DNA of 64,000 nt. Origin: Terana coerulea (Eukaryota; Basidiomycota; Agaricomycetes; Polyporales; Phanerochaetaceae). The position numbers were made by a program, and so were the translations under genes. Within the stretch, counting starts at the first letter, position 1; every line of letters begins with the position of its first letter. Shown here in pieces: positions 45,057 to 57,100 of the stretch. The DNA is taken from assembly GCA_024811115.1 (NCBI GenBank), contig JAKOGH010000905.1, forward strand, positions 109,296-173,295, read 5' to 3'. The notes below the pieces were generated by a model. It did not search any database and was not told the DNA's origin. It saw nothing but the letters and a program-made list of their open reading frames with translations.

Positions 45057-46745
45057 CTAGTAGACGTACTTGGATTGACCACTTGATGATTGAACGTCGG
45101 AGGAAGCCGAGCTGTGGAAGTGCGCCACTGATCCGTTCAGCGACATAGGCATCAAGCCGGCATGGGAGTCGGTGTGCACGGTCGACGGGCTGAGGGGACT
45201 GCGTTCGTGGATGTCGACCGTGCTTCCGACGCGGTATGGGCTGATGATGCTCTCCGGGCCTGGGAGGACATCCTCATCATCAAACTTCTCGTGCGGGCGT
45301 ACCCGCTGGATGCGATCAAGCCCCCTCCGCGAACGTCGTCGCATGAGCAAGAAGATGCCCAGGCCGATGAGCACTGCGCCGACGACTGCCGCCACTATGC
45401 CGCCGATAATAGGGCCCGTTGATTTATGAGCTGTCGATGGCCCTGACGCACTACATTGTGACAAACCGCCCAGTTAGCTTAAGTTTGATTGAGCGTAGCT
45501 AGACGACACTCACCCTGTGGGAGAGCCATTGCTAGTGCTAGCCGGGGTACTCGAAGATCCGGAGGCAGCGGCCGCAGTATTTGGCCATGAAGACAAGACA
45601 ACCTTGTCCAAGTCGAAAAAGTTTCCGTTCGCGTCGACGTTGGTGATAGTGAGGTTGTGTGGGGCGCTTGAGAGTCTCCCCGCGTAATACTGTCATGATA
45701 GCTCATGAGCAATTGCACCGATTTGATAATACTAGGAAGGTGTACCAGCATCAGTTGGTATCGTGCTTCAGGCGCGGAGCCGTTGTACACGGTCGGGAAC
45801 CCTCCGTCGAGGGATACCGAAAATAAGCCGTGGTTAGTTGAGGTTGCGCCATATATAGATATTGCGCTAGCGTTGAAGGGTATCGATACATAGTCGCCTT
45901 TGCCATTCGTTCGACTTCATACAAAACAAGGTCAATCACAAGCAGAGAAATCGGAAAGTTCGGTGGTACGAACTGCATTGTTTTATCGAAGTAGTTGCCC
46001 TCAACCCCATTGGGCGAGGTATCCCAACCAGGGGAATATATAATGCCTTGATTGCCATCGTCCCAGACGGTGTCGGTCGATTGTGTGCTAATAAAGCGCT
46101 GTATGTTATGACGTGCCCATCTTACCAGTCAGATACAGAAGCTTACTGCTCTTTGCCGTCGCCAGTCGTGATGACTATGTAGTCAACGTCTACATAAGAG
46201 GGTTCCGATGTGCCGAACTTGTTCTGTAACACGAGTTGGTGTTCGCGATTGCTCAGACCAGTTGCGCTATACAGTAGCGACTGAAACTGGTTGGTTGACG
46301 AGCCCCGCCGTTCCCGACCGTCGTTGCACCATCGATGGTAACCCAGTACACATCCTATAAGAAGAGGTCGGTACGAGAGATGCTGACGTCAGCGAAGAGA
46401 GTACGGCGGGATATGACCGCCAACATACGTGGTTTGGTCGACGGGCTCCAAAGAGGTATACCGCAGATCCGTTGAAGGTTAAAGTAGCTGTCGCCCCTAA
46501 GTGCCCAACCTCAACCACTTATTGAGACGAGGGAGGGAGGGATGTGCGCACGTATTGGCTGGTCGCGTGGAACGTGCCGTTTGCATACGATGCCCAAAGA
46601 CTGTCATCGTGTGATGAATCGCTCCATACACCGTTGTACACAATGAGAGGGCTTGTATCATCAACTAATGTCAGAGAAAAACATGTCGGCATGACCAGCA
46701 AGTTGGCGGATGGATATACGCACGTGTTAGGTTGTATACAGGCAT
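45057..46745 (-). CDS. Single-pass membrane protein with two lectin-like modules (copy A)
   Basis: ATG 46745 (MPVYNLT), no obvious signal peptide. Module 1: DDTSPLIVYNGVWSDSSHDD, GATATLTFNGSAVYLFGARR, DVYWVTIDGATT, YSATGLSNREHQLVLQNKF and PSYVDVDYIVITTGD. Module 2 repeats the pattern: DDGNQGIIYSPGWDTSP, KGDYVSIPFNASAISIYGAT, GLFSVSLDGGFPTVYNGS, and SNAPHNLTITNVD with FFDLDKVVLSSW. A Ser/Thr stalk, a membrane helix GPIIGGIVAAVVGAVLIGLG, an RRRSRRGLDRI stop-transfer sequence and a ~100-residue Ser-rich cytosolic tail ending SGQSKYVY follow. At least seven short introns. One G appears missing at 46303-46306; adding it restores TNQFQSLL. Beta-sandwich, possibly glycan-binding ectodomains are inferred from the WT-D-G and LDIDYV patterns; the role is unknown, perhaps cell-surface sensing. 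Confidence 0.82.
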
Positions 46746-47556
46746 GTTCGAGGTCTACCAGAGCCTCCCCTACGCGTCCAAGCTGCCCACAATCGACCAA
46801 GAGATGGCAAGATATTCAGAATAACCGGAGGGAAGAATGGGGTTAGAGGTCGTCAGGGAGGGAGGGGAATGGGTCGTGGTGGGAGAAAGGAACGTGGGGT
46901 AGGACATTTCGAGACGCCCTCGCAGGCTTGGACACGACAAAGGCTGTGGGTCAACCGGTCACCAACGATCACGAATGCTAATTAATGGCAGTAGGGCGGA
47001 TCACACCGTGCCTGTCGAGGCATTGATGCGCGTAATTTGATGCGCCTGTTCTCGAATGCCGTAAAGGGAAGGTCTCCTGGAACACAGTGCAGAAGGTTTG
47101 GTAAAAGCGTATGTCACTGTAATGTAAATCTGACACGGCGAGGCAAAGTACCGGATATTAAGTATGCTATATTTTAATACTAACGCCAAAGATATTACAG
47201 GCTTCCATGTTTCCCGATACAATGCGACATTGAACCCAAAAAGTTATAGCACCAAAGGACCAAGGCTAAGAGCGTGAACCTGTCAGAGAACCAGCGTTCA
47301 GCATTTGAGACGTCTAACGACACATATCAATTGGTGTATAGTCTTGCAGAGAGAGGTAGATGTAGTGATAGCCAACATAGCGATGAGATAAGGAGAAATG
47401 ACGCACCAGAGAACTGTGCCTCACGCATGCTTGGCATCGAAAACTGGAAGGCGCGGCAACGCATTGCCAGGATACAACGCGGCCTCCACGTAGTCTGGTG
47501 GCGGATTATTTTGCTCATGGTTATCACTAAAGTGGGAAGCAAGTCGGTAGGTATGC
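46746..47556. other. Intergenic, 0.8 kb
   Basis: Between the tandem membrane-protein copies; it must hold copy A's promoter. No gene seen. Confidence 0.45.
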
Positions 47557-50006
47557 CTAACATAAGTTAGAAGCGCCAATCAGGACCCCTCGTAGAAACA
47601 TCGAAAAGACAGGAAGAAGCTCGACGTACTGAGATGGGCCGGAGAGACTGCTCGGTGACTGCACGGCAGGACTAGAGGAATGCAGCTGAGTTGTCGATCC
47701 ATCGTAGAACATGGTGAAATGATTGTGATGAGCTGGACTTGTAGGTGTTGAGGGGGCAGCTGGCTGGCCTTGTTCAAGCAAGCCCAGGGTGCTCGTGGCA
47801 GGAGAAGGTTCAATGGTTGGCTCGGGGCCCGCCAGGAAGTCGTCGCCATCAAATTTCTCCCTCTGTCGTACTGGCTGAATATGATCGAGCCCTCTTCTCG
47901 CACGTCGGCGCCACATCAGGAAGGTGGCAAGCCCTACGAGGGCGACGGCAACGACGGCTAGTAATATGCCGCCTATGACAGCACCTGTGGAAGACTTTTG
48001 CGGTAAAACGCTGCGCGCAAGCTATTCAGCCATAGCAGTATATCCAAAGAAGCATACGAATACGCACTCGCTGGTGACTCCTTGTGAATTCGAGGGCGTG
48101 CTGCTGGGGACGAGATCTAAGCTTGCATTGCCGTTTTGCGATTCGGGCCACGCCGACGTGATAACTTTATCCAAGTCCAGCCAGCCGCCGTTCGGGTCAA
48201 CGTTGGCAATGGTCAGGTTGTGCGGACCATTTGATAACCCACCGGCAAAGTACTAGTCACGCCTATGAGTCAGGGACGAGGACAACATGGCATTTGGCGA
48301 GAAGGCATACCAGCATATTTTGATATCGTGCAACAGACGCTGAGCCATTATATATGGTAGGTAGCCCGCCGTCAAGCGACACCGAGAAAAGACCATGATT
48401 ACTAGCAGTGGCACCATATAAGGTATGCCCAGTACACTTTCGACTACCCGTGACAGTGTGTGACCATCACGTGAATGTGGGCGGCAAACGAATTGTAAGT
48501 GTATTTTGAGTAGATAAGAGGGCAGACACAGCAGAAAATATGGTGGTACACCAGAGTACAGCCTGGGAAAGAGTTGCACGATGCCCTGCACAGCTCTCAG
48601 ATGCCACAGTACTCTGAGAGCTGTTCAGAACACTCTGCATTGGCCGCAGACGATGCTGTAAGTACTTTAGAACAGCTACCCCTTATTTGTGCTCACGTTT
48701 TCGTTATTTTGGGTTTCATGTTGCAGCTTGGCTCTCTTGATTGAACTTGGTTGAAGGCTTTGGCAGATTTGCAATCCAGGAGTATGCTGCCTTGCGCTTA
48801 CGACCCATTTCGCAAGTCTTCCCCTGCAGCCAGAGTTGCTGCTACAGCATGAAACTTAGTTGAATCAGCGCGCTTTGCGAATATTATGTAATCAGGTCCT
48901 CGGGCACCTCGCAAGCTCTATTAAACAGTCATCAGGCACGATACACAGAAACCGTTTGCCCTTAATTGTAGCCATTGTAGTCTTTAACAATATCGCGCGC
49001 AAACATCGAGAGAAAGTGAAGTGTAGCAAAAGTAATAGAATTTACGGACATTTCGCCCAGCCAGAAGTGCCCAAGCGTGACAGGCGCCGGTCACGTGGGG
49101 TGGTCGAAAGTGTACTGGGCATACCTTACGGATATAGCATTGCCATCGAAGAGTATCGAGGCCGAATCACCTTGCCTGTTTGTCCGACTATCAAGCTGTA
49201 GTTAGCCAGAGCACACGCTCAAAATGTGAGCGGGAATACGCACTGCATTGAAGACATGTAATATTTGCTTTCAAAACCGTTGGCCGAAGAGTCCCAACCG
49301 GGCGAATACACAATTTCTTGGGCAGAGTCATCCCAGACGGTATCATTGGACTGAGTACTAACAACAGCATTAGATTGAATCGTCACTGTGGCTGTGGGTG
49401 CTCACTTTGCGTTTTCGTCACCTGCTGTGACGACAATATAATCGATGTCTACGTAGGATGGCTCGGCCGTATTGTACTTGTTCTGCAAGACGAATTGATG
49501 TTGCTTGCTGTCTAGTCCGGTAGCGCTGAATAGCAAAGAATCGAAGACGTTGCCGCCTTGGACATTCCCAGATGCTGCGGTCGTAGTGCCATCCAGAGTC
49601 GCCCAGTAGACATCCTGAGTTAGTAACATAAGTCAGCGCGCTATAATCCAACGTCAACCTGAAAGAGCAAGTCTGCACTTCGGCTTACATGGTTAGGTCT
49701 TTTAGCTCCATAAACATAGACAGCGGAACCATTGAATGCCAGAGATACCGCCGCGCCCTAGCACGTAGTTAAGTCGGAGATATTACAAAACGATGGGGTC
49801 TCCTCACATAGTCGTTCGTGGCGTGAAATGTACCGTTCACGTAGTCTGACCACAGGCTGTCTGCATGGGAGGAATCACTCCAAACACCGTTGTATACAAT
49901 GAGAGGACTCGTATCGTCGACTAGAAGGAGACAGTATCAGGATGCATTCACAACTAGAGAAGGGCAAACTCCGAAGCCACCCACCTGTTAAGTTGAACAC
50001 GGGCAT
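47557..50006 (-). pseudogene. Membrane protein with lectin-like modules, interrupted (copy B)
   Basis: Tandem paralogue of copy A. ATG 50006 (MPVFNLT), then DDTSPLIVYNGVWSDSSHAD, GTFHATNDY, LAFNGSAVYVYGAKRPNH, DVYWATLDGTTTAASGNV, FSATGLDSKQHQFVLQNKYN and PSYVDIDYIVVTAGDENAK. Module 2 is cut in the codons for Val-Tyr of NAISVYGATASNHG by a 706-bp TA-flanked element (48421-49126). Upstream of the insertion one G seems missing at 49170-49171; downstream the frame resumes GLFSVSLDGGLPTIYNGSAS. The stalk, helix GAVIGGILLAVVAVALVGLA and RRRARRGLDHIQPV tail are present. The tail runs past copy A's stop position (SQYVEL) for about 19 residues to 47557. Unless the insert is spliced out, copy B cannot make a full ectodomain. 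Confidence 0.78.
48421..49126. mobile_element. 706-bp MITE-like element with TA target-site duplication
   Basis: The left end AGGTATGCCCAGTACACTTT with CGAC following (48421-48444) is the exact reverse complement of 49103-49126, and similarity continues a few bases inward (ACTACCC / ACCACCC). TA at 48419-48420 and 49127-49128 flank it, as for Tc1/mariner-type elements. The interior has no transposase frame. It has a 12-bp hairpin, ACAGCTCTCAGA (48590-48601) facing TCTGAGAGCTGT (48613-48624). It lies inside an exon of copy B, as the uninterrupted copy A shows. Confidence 0.88.
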
Positions 50007-50793
50007 TTTTCCACGTCAGGAACTTCGGAGCGTTGTGCGACAGCTGTCTAGATTGAGTAGAATAGATGTATTTAGTAGTTCGGTTAGTATACGGTGCGTG
50101 CGACGAGTCGTTTAAGGAGCGTAGGGGGTTAAGGAATGTGAGTCGAGTGCTGGAGGACGTGGAGGGGTCTAAGCAAGTGGGCAAGCCAAGCGATGCGCCG
50201 TGAGGCAAAAAAACACGTAGCCACCGGCTGCTTGAGGTGTGAATAATGCTGCTTACCGATTATGGAATGGCAATACAGAGGCGTCGGCGCATCAAAGCAT
50301 GCCTGACACGGCAGCGCGCCCAGGATGATTCGAGGACTCCGCAAAGCTCGGAAATGTTTCCTGACCGATCACGGCAGGCCCTCGAGAACATGGCGGAACG
50401 GTGAGGCTTCGCCTACGGGGACTTCGGTGGGCTCGTCGGGGCTCCGCTACGAAGTCATTGATAGTCAGCCGTGGGATAAAGGTTAATACGTGTTTGACGC
50501 TACCTGTGCGCCGCATTGCTGGGATCCCGTACATCAACACGCTCTGCAACGGACCCGGGCAAACAACCCACAGTGTAGCATATGCAAAGCATGTGAGGTT
50601 GTGGGCTTTGCTAGTCCGCTGTGTATCTATCGAGGCAGAGGATCAGCATGCGACGAGGCACCTGTGCTTCTCATCGAATTTCCGCTCTGATATCGGACAT
50701 AACCACTCAGCCGCGAGGCAGTTTCTATGCTTCGAATTTCAACGGCAATAACGCTACACCAATGATACAATTTATATTCGATTGCGAGTCTCG
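50007..50793. other. Intergenic, 0.8 kb
   Basis: Promoter side of copy B and 3' side of the aldo/keto reductase. Open frames here (for example 50401-50751) have no recognisable content. Confidence 0.4.
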
Positions 50794-52384
50794 TTACAGC
50801 TTCGGGAAGTGGCCATCGAGAGGGAACCTTCCGTAGAGACTCTGCGAGAATGTTATCAGCACTCATACTGTATATATGAGTGCAACCACGTACGACCGGC
50901 GAAGGTTTAGTCTGAATGATCGCCTCAATTTTCTCGAGGACATCCGGAGTCAGCTTGGGAAGGACTTCGAGAGCTTTCAGGTTATCCAAGATCTGCTCTG
51001 GCTTGCTAGCGCCGAGGATGACGGTTGAGGTATGCTGCTTGGTGACCAGCCATGCGAGCGCAAGGTGTGCAACCGTGCAGCTGAGTTCTAGAGATAGAAT
51101 CCCATAAGAACCGCTTCTGGCAAAATCAACATGCATGAAATGACGTACCCTTCTCAGCAAAAGCAGAGAGGCTCCGGACTTTCGCAATGTCTGCCTGGCC
51201 TTCCGGGCTCTGCAGCCATTGCCGCAAGGTGTGGAATTGCTGCTCCTTCTCTGTGGCAAGTCGAGAGTCTGTCGGCACTCCCTCGTTGTACTGCAAGTTT
51301 GATCGTCAGCTGCATTGATTAGATTATGGAGCCAACGCATCCATGCTTACCTTACCGGTGAGCAGACCCTGTGCAAGTCCCGAGAAAACAGTCGTGCCGT
51401 AGTCGTACTTGCGATATAGAGGCTCATATTCCTTCTCCGGGCGTTCACGGTGGAACATATGATGCTTGCACTGCTCAGCAACGGGTGCTACCAAGCCAAG
51501 TCTATGGGCAATGTCTAGAGAAATTACCATGAAATTAGGTTAACATTGCGTCAGAGTGGTGTTGAGCATTGCACGCACGAATGGCTTCCTCAATCTCGCG
51601 CGCACTCCACTCAGAGGTACCCCAGTAGAAGGCCTACTCAGAGGTTGAAGGTGGGTTTAACTATAACTCGAAATCAAGGCAAGAGACGCACCCAGCCTTT
51701 CTCGATGACCCAGTTGAAGGCTCTCACGACTTCTTCCATAGGAACTGGTTATAGCAATGTACATTAGATAGGCCTTTATGAATCGAAAACACCACACTCG
51801 CCGGTAGGATCAGGACGATGCGCGAAGATAACATCGACGTAGTCCACTTGAAGACGCTCGAGAGACTCCTTCGTGCCTTCGATAATGCTAATACATTTCG
51901 TCAAGGAGTTGTATCAGCGATCACATATCGATACTCACTGTTTGCGAGACAGGCCGCCATCGTTAGGTCCGTTACGGAGACCCCAGAACAGCTTAGTAGT
52001 GATAATGAGGTCTGTGCGACGAATTCCAAGCTCCTTCAAGGCTCGACCTATGTGCGCTTCGGATTCGCCTCTTGCGTACGCTTCCGCAGTGTCGATCATA
52101 TTGATGCCATTCTCGAAAGCGACTTTGATGATTTCCTACGATTCCAAAGGCCTCTGAGTGGATGTTGGCGTTGTGATAAGCTGTAACGTACCTTGACAGG
52201 ATCGCCTTTCACCGACCCACCGAGGGTAAGCCCTGGGATGTTCACGTCCAGCTGAAGGTTGCAGGCCAGAAAAACAAAACTCACAGGCTCCCAGAGAGAA
52301 TAGCGGTACTCGAAGTCCGCTCGACCCGAGCCTGCGGAAAGGCATTCCCTTGGTCTCATAAACCAGCTTGACTTCGTCGGCCAT
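50794..52384 (-). CDS. Aldo/keto reductase, potassium-channel beta-subunit type
   Basis: NADPH-dependent aldo/keto reductase of the Kv-beta-like group; reduces aldehydes or ketones in the cytosol. ATG 52384: [20 protein letters not shown], then [20 protein letters not shown] spliced across two introns. Catalytic tetrad: Asp and Tyr in [17 protein letters not shown], Lys in [11 protein letters not shown], His in [10 protein letters not shown]. The substrate loop [20 protein letters not shown] and the signature [20 protein letters not shown] are present. [20 protein letters not shown] is the NADPH 2'-phosphate-binding segment. The last exon ([15 protein letters not shown], stop at 50794) follows a GTACGT...CGCAG intron. 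All frames join through regular introns, so this gene is intact. Physiological substrate unknown. Confidence 0.92.
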
Positions 52385-54152
52385 TGCTACGATGTGTGGA
52401 GGGGAGAAACTTGATGTTGAGAGGACTGTGTCCAGAGGTCACATCGTGTCTGGAGAGGTCTGGTTATATAGTTAGTTCACAGAAGGCGTTAGTTTGCGTT
52501 CGGAGAAGGTTCGGAATGCTTGCTAAGTCGTCATCTTCTGTAAATGTTATCGACAAGTGTGGGAGACCGCATGAATGAAGAAGGAAAGAGTTCAGGAGAT
52601 GTATCATATGACCAGCGTATATGGGAGGATTGCAACGCCTTCGTCGATCGAGCATACGAATACGACTTTGCTATCGCACACTGCCCAGTCATGTTAGACA
52701 TGCTGAACACGAGGATAGATCCAGGCACACACCTCAACCCGCACGGCCCGTACAACCGGCACCATTTCGAGCACTGGACCCCGTTGCAAAACTAGCACAC
52801 ATCCGCGACGTCCTCCGTTGGCGTTTGTCACTGCGATTCAAGTCATCACAGACGTGAAAGGGTTATCATTTCGGTCGGTTGCCCAGGTATCACATGTCGG
52901 AATAATCAGGGGAGACCACAAAAACAATGTATCATGCGAAATAGTCACATTGCAGGTAGAGCAACGTTCATAACTTCGGTGGAGGTGAACTGGGATGAGG
53001 TACACAAGAAGGATTCACGCCAGAGAGCGCTTGCGTGGTATGATCTTCGGCTGCTGCCGAAGCCACGTGTGATGTAAGCGCGGGACGGAATCACTGTCCT
53101 GGAAGGGCAAGCCACTGCAGGTCCAACACTCTCATCCACTTGCATACGCAAGTCCTAAAATTATAAGGCCGCATTTTATGCAGCAGGGCCCGATACCGCC
53201 AATAAGTCCCCGCCATCCGGGATAACAATGCGCAGCTTTAGAGCAGTAACTCCGCCTCACGCATTATGTAAACCTCTTGATTGAAATTGTTAAGACCAAA
53301 GGTCGTTGCGCAATGAGCTGGGGGCTTAATATCGACTCTGAGGGCTATTACGGAGGTTTCCCTCTAGCACGCAGAGACTGACCAGAGATATCGATGTTGA
53401 TAAACAAAGAGATCGCAGTTAAGGCTGTAAGGCCTTGACTGGTCGATCTTTATACTACTGTACAAGATGGTGGCGTGGGAGAGCATACTACGTATCCGTA
53501 CTAGTGTTGAGACTAGTAGATGAGTCTGGGCAGGGCGTAGGGTACGCTACGCTGGCTGAGTCATAGGGCATAGGGCGAGGTGAGTCATGAGTCGCGAACC
53601 GAGCCAGTATTGCTAATCGTTCGAATAAAAGAATAATTCTGTCCGTAACAGAAATCCTCAGAAAGAACAGATTGATTCCATGGTGTGAACAGTGGTCTCG
53701 CAAATGCACGGCATAACATGAAGGCGTAGCAGATATGGTGGGAAGAGGAATGAGACGCGATGGAGACGGTGTACAGTGATCAAGTTTGCTGTAAGGAAAT
53801 GAACAATAACGAAGGAGCCACGTGCGGGCCACGTGAAATGCCACGTTGTTTGCCAGATCTTGCAAAGATCGCAGGGGCCCTAATCAACTATCGTACGGTA
53901 AGACCCTCAACCTAAAGGTATCGGGAATAACTCCATTTTCCTTTACTTCTGTAAGAATATGGGTGCGTCTCTTGCGTTTGCTTCTACTTGAAGAAGCTCA
54001 TTCTCAGCTTCCTGAAGGTATTCCAAAGGTGTGTGTATTCGATTATAGAGAGCGGGTATAGAGCAGCCTCTAACTACCGTCATAGTTTTTCAGATATATC
54101 TCGTGAGCGACCATCGTAGAGACGAGCGAAGAGATTCTGAATGTGTCTATAG
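52385..54152. other. Intergenic region upstream of Xrn1, 1.8 kb
   Basis: No gene is secure. An 83-codon frame at 52544-52795 (MLSTSVGDRMNEEGKSSGDV...) has ordinary codon use but no recognisable domain or intron. The missing first exon of the Xrn1 gene should lie in the right part; the only candidate, about 53920-53950, is diverged and lacks ATG. Confidence 0.4.
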
Positions 54153-57100
54153 CGAGAGATATCCTCTTACCTCCCAGCTTATTGAGGAGAACAAGATTCC
54201 GGAGTTCGGTGAGCACGAGGGCCGTTCAGTCCGCATCCCGTTCTCATCCTGGTCTAGACAACCTGTATGTCGACTTCAATGGCATCATCCACAACTGTGC
54301 GTGTTAGCGTCATACCTATACCCTGGGGCCTACTTATTGTGCAAACAGGCTCGCATCCCAACGACGAAGATGCCCATTTTCGATTGTCAGAAGAGCAGAT
54401 ATTCACTGCAATATTTGCCTACGTGGACCACTTATTTGGGACGATCAAGCCGAAGAAGCTGTTCTTCATGGCTATAGACGGCGTTGCTCCTCGCGCGAAG
54501 ATGAACCAGCAGCGGAGTAGGCGGTTCCGTACTGCGAAGGAAGCCAAAGGAAGTGAGAGAGAAGGCATTGCGGAAGGGAGAGAAACTGCCTGAGGAGAAG
54601 GCATTTGACAGCAACTGCATCACTCCTGGTGCGTTCTAAACAGTCTTTCGGGCGGGAAGCGCGTTCTTTATCGTCGCGCATATAGGAACTCTGTTCATGG
54701 CGAAGCTGTCCGAGCAGCTGAAGTACTTCGTCAACAAGAAGATCACAGAGGACGCCAACTGGCGAGGCGTTACGGTAGTGCTATCAGGCCATGAAGTTCC
54801 GGGAGAAGGAGAACACAAGATCATGGAGTACATCCGCCTGTCAAGAGCGCAACCCGACTACAACCCCAACGTGCGCCATTGCCTGTACGGCCTGGATGCC
54901 GACCTCATTATGCTGGGACTGCTAAGCCACGACCCACATTTTTGCCTACTTCGAGAGGAGGTGAAGTTTGGGCCGCAGAGGGGCAAGAGCAACAAAAGGT
55001 ACGCTGTCCATGTTGGCGTTGTACTGCAAGACTTATCTCACTTGGACAGCCTTCAATCCATCAACTTTTACTTGCTGCACCTTGCGTTGATGCGTGAATA
55101 TCTCGACCTCGAATTTCGCGACATAGAGCCTATGCTTCCGTTCGCCTACAGCCTGGAGCGCGTCATAGACGATTTCATTCTGCTGGCTGTATTTGTCGGC
55201 AACGATTTCCTGCCAAACTTGCCCGACCTCCACATCCATGAGAACGGCTTGGAAAAGCTCTTTGACGTTTACAAGAAGTCATTACCTTCACTGGGTATGC
55301 ACGTCTTTTCCTCAGCGCCTTCGCTTGGCTCATCCATACATAGATGGCTACATCAACGAGAATGGCACCATTAACACAACACGGCTGCAGGTTATTCTGG
55401 ACGAGATGGCGGAGTGGGAGAGAGAAGTCTTCGAGAAGGAGTACGCCGACGTGAACTGGTACAAAGGCAAGCAGACAAAGCACATGAAGGAAATGGAGAT
55501 GGGCAAGAAACGGCAAAAACTTGGTACGTCTCTCAGTACCGCAAACTGTACATGGCAATATTGAAATCGCCCTTCCAGTTCTCACATCTTCACAACGCGC
55601 TATCTATGACCAAGTGAAGGCGTTCGTACTGGACCATCGGGCACCAGGCTCGCTCGCACATCTCCACAAGTCGCGGCTGACGATGCCGAACCTGTTCCCT
55701 GCAAGCGACCGCAAGTTCATAAACGAGCTTGCCGACGCTCTGCACCTGTCAGTGACGTGGGATGAGTACGACGAACAAGACCAGAATCTTGTCACCTGGC
55801 GCTTCCCCGGCGAGCTCGAACAACCGGTCCCTGAGGATTCGCCTCCCAAGTCCGGCGAGGGCGAGGACGAGGAAGAGTGGGAGGATGAGGAGGAAGATGA
55901 GGAGAGCAGGGCGGCGGTCGACCGGGTGTTGCAGAAGTACGAGAAAGCGAAAGTTGCGGAGGACGACAAAGAGGGCGACTTTGATGCACGACATGAAGCC
56001 TCGATCCAGGAGAAGATGGCTGAGTGGAAACGTGGGTATTACAAGGTGAAATCTACACGTATGTTCACGTCGTTGCAGCTCACCATAACTCATTCCCATC
56101 AGGGCAAACTGGAGATCTCATATGACGATCCTGAGGAGATGCACGACTTCATTTACCGCTACGTCGAAGGTATGCAATGGGTCATGCACTACTACTACAG
56201 TGGTGTGGCGTCATGGAGTTGGTTCTACAACTATCACTACGCGCCTCGAATCTCTGGTAAATTCATGGCTCTTCTCTGTGTGAAACATTGTTAACTTCGT
56301 CCAGATTTGAAGGGAGTTGATAAGATGAAGTTTCACTTCGACCTGGGCAAGCCTTTCCGACCCTACGAGCAGCTGATGGGTGTGTTGCCTGCAGCAAGTA
56401 AGGATCTCATTCCTCAGGCCTATCAGGTAGACATTTCAACTCTACCTAGCCACCGCTATTACAAGCTAACCCGCTGGCGTAGGATCTCATGTTCGACGAC
56501 AACTCGCCTATACTCGACTTCTACCCCACCGAGTTCGAGCAGGACCTCAATGGCAAGAAGCAGGAATGGGAAGCTATCGTGAAGATTCCTTTCATTGAAG
56601 AGAAGCGGCTACTCAAGGCTATGTCATGTGAGTCCGACCTTTTGGCCGAAGTCACCACCGGCTAACCATTAGACGTCGCATAGCTCGCGAGCATCGCCTC
56701 TCAGAGGAAGAGAAGCGCCGAAACGGGCTTGGGCCGTCAATGAAATTCTCGTATAACGGCGGCGAGGCGACGGAATATCCTTCATCGTTACCTGGCTTCT
56801 TCCCCACGTTGCACCGATGCACTTGTCGCATGGAGCCCTTCCACTTGCCGACTTTAGACGGTCTCCACCTGATACCTGGTCTATGCGATGGCGTATTCTT
56901 GGGTGCGGCTGCCCTGGCAGGATTCCCGTCCCTACAGACGCTTCCGCACACTGCCACGCTCGGTCACCACGGCGTCAACGTCCACGGCTCCGAGAGTAGG
57001 AACAAGTCCATGGTTGTGCACATTCAGAACGCGTACGAGGGCCGGAAAGTGCTCGATATTGCGAACGAGATGCTCGGCCAGCGTGTGTTTGTCGGCTGGC

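Noticed and set aside
52544..52795. 83-codon frame upstream of the aldo/keto reductase
   Set aside because: Codon use is plausible, but there is no domain, no paralogue in the window and no promoter or intron evidence; left as unsupported.
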